Shown: positions 60,729 through 64,000 of the stretch, piece after piece
Layout: each line of letters opens with the position of its first letter
Position numbering within the stretch: the stretch's first letter is position 1
NCBI RefSeq assembly: GCF_046719735.1
Contig: NZ_JAUTWQ010000008.1
Coordinates: 207,792-271,791 of the forward strand
DNA: 64,000 nucleotides
Direction: 5' to 3'
Origin: Halobacillus_B rhizosphaerae
Lineage (GTDB): Bacteria > Bacillota > Bacilli > Bacillales > Halobacillaceae
Translations under genes and position numbers: made by a program
Notes under the pieces: generated by a model
The model's input: the letters and a program-made list of their open reading frames with translations, nothing else
Database searches by the model: none
What the model was told of the DNA's origin: nothing

Positions 60729-60926
60729 ATGGTCATATCCGGAACGATCCATTATAAAGATTACAAAATAAATTTTGAAGTGAAACAGAACAAAGAGAAT
60801 ATCAATGAAGAAAACGTCAATAACGAGGAAATCAAACAGCCTCTCATTCATGCCATTAATCAAAAGTACCGCGTTAAGTATCCGCAGTCCAGCACCATCG
60901 ATTCATTGAGAGTGAGTACTATATAG
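60729..60926 (+). CDS. Small acidic protein (65 aa)
   Basis: ATG with GGAAGGGG 8 nt upstream. The protein has a beta-strand start (MVISGTIHYKDYKINFEV) and an Asn/Glu-rich middle, with no membrane segment. A minus-strand frame covers the same region but has no ribosome-binding site. A terminator follows 13 bp after the stop, which supports this as a real small gene. Function unknown. Confidence 0.6.
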   Translation: MVISGTIHYKDYKINFEVKQNKENINEENVNNEEIKQPLIHAINQKYRVKYPQSSTIDSLRVSTI

Positions 60927-60939
60927 ATAACCAGTAACG

Positions 60940-60970
60940 CCAGCCGGGAAGCAGACCAGGCTGGTTTTTT
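60940..60970 (+). terminator. Terminator of the 65-aa gene
   Basis: CCAGCC (60940-60945) pairs with GGCTGG (60959-60964), followed by TTTTTT. Confidence 0.75.
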
Positions 60971-61124
60971 TATGTCCAAAAAAATATTAAATGACGAATA
61001 AAGTTCCGAGTTGTCATAGGAAGAAGATCCTGACGATAGGATAAATAAGGCTCGTTTATAAGAAGGGAGGAAGAAGAACAAAAGTCCACGTGCCCTTCCA
61101 TCATAGAAAGGAAAGTGATCAGCA

Positions 61125-61895
61125 TTGTTATGTCCTCAATGTGGTTCCATCATTGAAAAGCAAGCGAAGTTTTGCGGTGAGTGCGGCGTTTATGTGAATC
61201 AATCTGGTGCTCAGCCGGCGGTGCAACGTTCAGGCGCCGTAGTTGCGGTTCAAAAAAATAGCGGGGAGTACATACAAAAAGGTAAGGAGGTAGGTAAACG
61301 GTTCTATTCCTTTGCTTTAACAGCGGCTGCTGCACCAATGAACGCGAGTAGAAAGGTAATCGAAACGGATTATTTGAACGGGTTAATGGCCAATCTACTC
61401 CTCGCCTTTTTACTTCCCTTATTTTCTTATTTTACCGCTCGAAGCTTAAATAACGGCTGGATGGAAGTTAATATTCCATTTGGTCAAGTGGTCATCCAGC
61501 CCTTTTTCTACATTCTTATTTTCATGGCGGTATTTACAGTTGTGAATTTTGCCGCAGCTAAACTAATGAAAGCCGAGGTTACGTTTAAGGAAGTGGTAAC
61601 GAGGTATGGGGTCTTCAATGTACTGCCGCTGTTTCTAGTAACGCTTGCGATTGTGTTCGCCCTGTTATCAGCGACGGTATTCAGCACCTTTATCTTTGGG
61701 GTGGGGGCTGGATTATTTGCTTTATCCAGCTTGTTCCTCATCTTTTCGCTTAAGGAAAATTCCGATGGCGGACTGGACGTTTATTACGCCCTGATTCTGG
61801 TGAATTTCGTTATGTTTCTTGTCTTTGCGATGTTCGGTATCAATCTAGTTAAACATATCTTGGAACAATTATCTTACTGGCCATTCAGTTTCTAA
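61125..61895 (+). CDS. Zinc-ribbon membrane protein (256 aa)
   Basis: The N-terminal double zinc knuckle MLCPQCGSIIEKQAKFCGEC is a zinc-ribbon domain in the cytoplasm. After a linker (30-80) there are five to six membrane helices (about 88-108, 120-145, 160-185, 188-208 and 218-245). Similar zinc-ribbon plus membrane proteins are common and uncharacterised in Bacillus. TTG start with AAAGGAAAG upstream. Single gene with its own terminator. Confidence 0.75.
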   Translation: MLCPQCGSIIEKQAKFCGECGVYVNQSGAQPAVQRSGAVVAVQKNSGEYIQKGKEVGKRFYSFALTAAAAPMNASRKVIETDYLNGLMANLLLAFLLPLFSYFTARSLNNGWMEVNIPFGQVVIQPFFYILIFMAVFTVVNFAAAKLMKAEVTFKEVVTRYGVFNVLPLFLVTLAIVFALLSATVFSTFIFGVGAGLFALSSLFLIFSLKENSDGGLDVYYALILVNFVMFLVFAMFGINLVKHILEQLSYWPFSF

Positions 61896-61922
61896 CCGCC
61901 AACATATGAATTCAATAAATAT

Positions 61923-61963
61923 CAGCCAACCCGAACCTCATGGTTCGGGTTGGCTGTGTTTTC
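61923..61963 (+). terminator. Terminator of the zinc-ribbon membrane protein gene
   Basis: CAGCCAACCCGAACC and GGTTCGGGTTGGCTG form a perfect 15-bp stem around TCAT, followed by TGTTTT. Confidence 0.85.
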
Positions 61964-62290
61964 CGGTATAGTGGCAGCTTCGTCCAATGGTTTTTCCATG
62001 AACCTTTCTATTCGATAGGTCTTCATTTGCGATAATCCTTGGTTTAGTACCAGTCTCCGTGACATGCTCTTTATGGACAGGGAATTGGCAGATCAAATTG
62101 AACTATTTTTATTCCCTCAAAATTGAACCTTTCCTTGATTTCACGCGGTTTTATCCTGAATCGTTTAGTGCTTAAAAGTGTTCTCACGTTAAATGACATT
62201 CTTGATGGAAGATTTTGATAAATCTAAAATATAAGAGAGGCACAATTTTTTCATATTCGATTGATTATTGAAATGGAGGAGGAATATCCT
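61964..62290. other. Intergenic region upstream of the aminotransferase gene
   Basis: About 330 bp without a convincing gene. It has no T-box, riboswitch or attenuator that I can recognise. GGAGGAG at 62274-62280 is the ribosome-binding site of the next gene. A promoter is expected in the AT-rich part after 62150 but I cannot place it. Confidence 0.5.
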
Positions 62291-63394
62291 ATGGTCCGAC
62301 CGCGTCCGCAAATTGATACTATTGCCATGTACTCTCCAGGGAAACCTGTTGAAGAATTAAAGCGGGAGAAAGGGCTTTCGAGGATTATTAAGATGGCATC
62401 CAACGAAAACCCATTCGGCTTCTCCCCTTTAGCAGAAGAAGCGATGCAAAATGAAATGAAGGAAATAACGCTTTACCCGGAGGTCACTTCCCCGTTACTT
62501 GCTGAAAAATTAGCGAATAAACTTCAGATTTCCAAGGACCAGGTTCTATTTGGTAACGGATCCGACGAAGTTATCCGGCTGTTAACACGCACTTTCATCA
62601 ATGAAGGAGACGAAGTGGTGATGGCGGGTGTCACTTTTCCCCGTTACAAAACGAACGTCATCATTGAAGGAGGCGTGCCGGTCGAAATCGATATGCAAAA
62701 CGGCACTCACGATTTAGCCGCAATGGCAGAAGCAATTGGCGAGAAAACGAAGATGGTGTTTGTGTGCAATCCGAATAACCCCACCGGAACCATTGTGGAA
62801 AAGGAAGCGCTGCGTGAGTTTATCAGTCAAGTTCCCTCGCACGTCATGCTGGTCATGGATGAAGCGTATTATGAATATGCCGACGCCCCTCAATACCTGG
62901 AGACATTACCCTTGCTTCCTCAGTATAAAAATATGGTCATTCTCCGCACCTTTTCAAAAGTATATGGGCTCGCCGGCCTGCGCATTGGATATGGCCTGAT
63001 GGATCCTGAGCTAGTCGGACATTTACATAAAGTGAAGGAACCTTTTAATGTGAATCGGCTGGCCCATGCCGCTGCGTCTGCTTCTCTCGATGATGATGAC
63101 TTTCTCTATGAAAGCATACGTCTTAATCGTGAAGGGCGAGAGTATTTGAATGCCCGATTTTCTGACATGGACTTAACCTATTTTCCTACCCAGACGAACT
63201 TCATTATGGTGGATGTGGGAGTGGCGGCTGAGGATGTGTATGAATACCTGCTTAACGAAGGAATTATTATCCGTCCCGGTCACTTAATGGGCTATCCAAC
63301 AATGATTCGAGTAACTATCGGTCAGCGTGAGGATAACGAGCGATTTATTGATTGTCTTCAAGCATTTATTAAAGACTACAGCAGACAATCTTGA
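62291..63394 (+). CDS. hisC: HisC-like histidinol-phosphate aminotransferase (367 aa)
   Basis: Fold type I PLP enzyme. SNENPFGFSPLAEEAM near residue 38, NGSDEVIRLLTRTF, CNPNNPTGT, and FSKVYGLAGLRIGYG with the PLP-binding Lys at about 225 are the HisC-type landmarks. The ATG at 62291 follows GGAGGAG; the frame is open from 62261 without support. No other his genes are here. It lies 46 bp before a pyruvate dehydrogenase E1 alpha gene, so a role with aromatic or other amino acids is possible. Confidence 0.87.
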   Translation: MVRPRPQIDTIAMYSPGKPVEELKREKGLSRIIKMASNENPFGFSPLAEEAMQNEMKEITLYPEVTSPLLAEKLANKLQISKDQVLFGNGSDEVIRLLTRTFINEGDEVVMAGVTFPRYKTNVIIEGGVPVEIDMQNGTHDLAAMAEAIGEKTKMVFVCNPNNPTGTIVEKEALREFISQVPSHVMLVMDEAYYEYADAPQYLETLPLLPQYKNMVILRTFSKVYGLAGLRIGYGLMDPELVGHLHKVKEPFNVNRLAHAAASASLDDDDFLYESIRLNREGREYLNARFSDMDLTYFPTQTNFIMVDVGVAAEDVYEYLLNEGIIIRPGHLMGYPTMIRVTIGQREDNERFIDCLQAFIKDYSRQS

Positions 63395-63440
63395 TCGCTA
63401 ATATTGATGATCAAATCAGCCACAGGAAGGATGTTGAACT

Positions 63441-64000
63441 TTGGATATGCTTACCCAATTTCCTATTATTCAATATATCAGCGAAGATGGCCAGTTACTG
63501 AAAAAGGAGATCGAGCCTGAGCTGACGGAAGACCTGGTGAAACTTTTTTATGAAAAAATGCTTCGTGCCCGTTTGATGGATAAGAAATGTGTCAATTTGC
63601 AGCGCCAGGGACGCATGGGCACGTATGTCCAATATGAAGGCCAAGAGGCGGCACAAGTAGGAAGTGCTCTGGCATTGGAGAATGGCGACTGGATGTTTCC
63701 TACTTATCGGGACCATGCGGCAACGATGACATTTGGTCATTCGCTTAGAAACCTGCTCTTGTACTGGGTAGGCAGGATCGAGGGAAGCCTTCCGCCAGAA
63801 GGAAAAAATATCTTCCCGCCAGCCGTACCTATTGCCTCGCAATTGCTTCATGCTACGGGAGCTGCCTGGGCAGAAAAGAAAAAAAACACCGATCGAGTGT
63901 CCATCGCTTACTTTGGAGACGGAGCCACTTCCGAGGGAGATTTTCATGAGGCGCTTAATTTTGCAAGCGTTTTCAAAACTCCGGTTGTCTTTTTTAATCA
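63441..64000 (+). CDS. pdhA: Pyruvate dehydrogenase E1 component alpha subunit, 3' end cut by window
   Basis: Open to the right edge; 186 residues visible. NLQRQGRMGTYVQYEGQEA near residue 52, PTYRDHAATMTFG, and the thiamine diphosphate/Mg motif FGDGATSEGDFHEALNFA near 165 identify the alpha subunit of a 2-oxo acid dehydrogenase E1, closest in look to PdhA. Branched-chain or acetoin enzymes are alternatives. TTG start at 63441 with AGGAAGG about 10 nt upstream. The subunits that usually follow (beta, E2, E3) would lie outside the window. Confidence 0.85.
   Translation, partial: MDMLTQFPIIQYISEDGQLLKKEIEPELTEDLVKLFYEKMLRARLMDKKCVNLQRQGRMGTYVQYEGQEAAQVGSALALENGDWMFPTYRDHAATMTFGHSLRNLLLYWVGRIEGSLPPEGKNIFPPAVPIASQLLHATGAAWAEKKKNTDRVSIAYFGDGATSEGDFHEALNFASVFKTPVVFFN

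Noticed and set aside
60579..60863. 94-codon minus-strand frame
   Set aside because: No start signal; the opposite strand has a better small gene with ribosome-binding site and terminator.
62090..62115. Sigma-54 (SigL) promoter before hisC
   Set aside because: TTGGCAG is followed by TTGAAC at the wrong spacing and without the essential GC.

Overview
This window is chromosomal DNA of a low-to-moderate GC Gram-positive spore former of the family Bacillaceae. A halotolerant genus such as Halobacillus or a close relative would fit, but that is an impression from gene content and acidic proteins, not a measurement. The basis is strong Shine-Dalgarno sites (AGGAGG type) with frequent GTG/TTG starts, many U-tailed intrinsic terminators, a CwlJ-type spore cortex hydrolase, and close relatives of Bacillus subtilis VmlR, FosB, AadK, SatA and CzcD. 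No rRNA, tRNA, prophage, insertion sequence or CRISPR array was seen.

Layout. 1-2810: two adjacent cupin genes (one cut by the window edge) and small membrane proteins. 2811-9223: an ABC-F ribosome-protection gene (vmlR) behind an attenuator-like leader, a DinB-like protein, a phosphotransferase, and an ArsR-type regulator next to a drug-efflux MFS gene. 9224-14070: lipoprotein, GNAT, cwlJ, czcD with two matching inverted-repeat operators, and a zincin-type protein. 14195-28262: a duplicated surface protein, then a long run of small mostly forward genes for detoxification and modification: several GNATs (one AAC(6')-like, one SatA-like), a kinase pseudogene broken by one stop codon, VOC proteins including fosB, quinone reductase, methyltransferase, LysE exporter, peptidase E, PhzF, 2H phosphoesterase and Nudix. 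28720-31953: Fur-controlled siderophore permeases and binding protein, divergent. 32262-40007: membrane proteins, a SWIM/SNF2 helicase, a cupin, a stress protein and a repeat-helical protein. 40231-50406: metallo-hydrolase, cell-wall-binding protein, galE, UbiA prenyltransferase, fumarylacetoacetase-like hydrolase, NERD nuclease-like gene, aadK, RDD protein, and MerR with an AidB-like acyl-CoA dehydrogenase. 50441-57960: YdcF protein and a complete beta-glucoside module (GH3 beta-glucosidase divergent from a binding protein, two permeases and a LacI regulator) with mirror-image operators. 58062-64000: assorted genes ending in a HisC-like aminotransferase and a pyruvate dehydrogenase E1 alpha gene cut by the right edge.

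Non-coding structure is the most unusual part. Three arrays, each of six TTTATTTGCG-like 10-mers on a 20-bp period, sit just past the stop codon of a minus-strand gene; two of them flank the NERD gene. A separate dispersed element of about 360 bp combines a long GC-rich hairpin with a terminator-like hairpin and occurs twice nearly intact and once decayed. The vmlR leader contains mutually exclusive pairings of one 8-nt sequence, with short upstream reading frames placed to control the choice.
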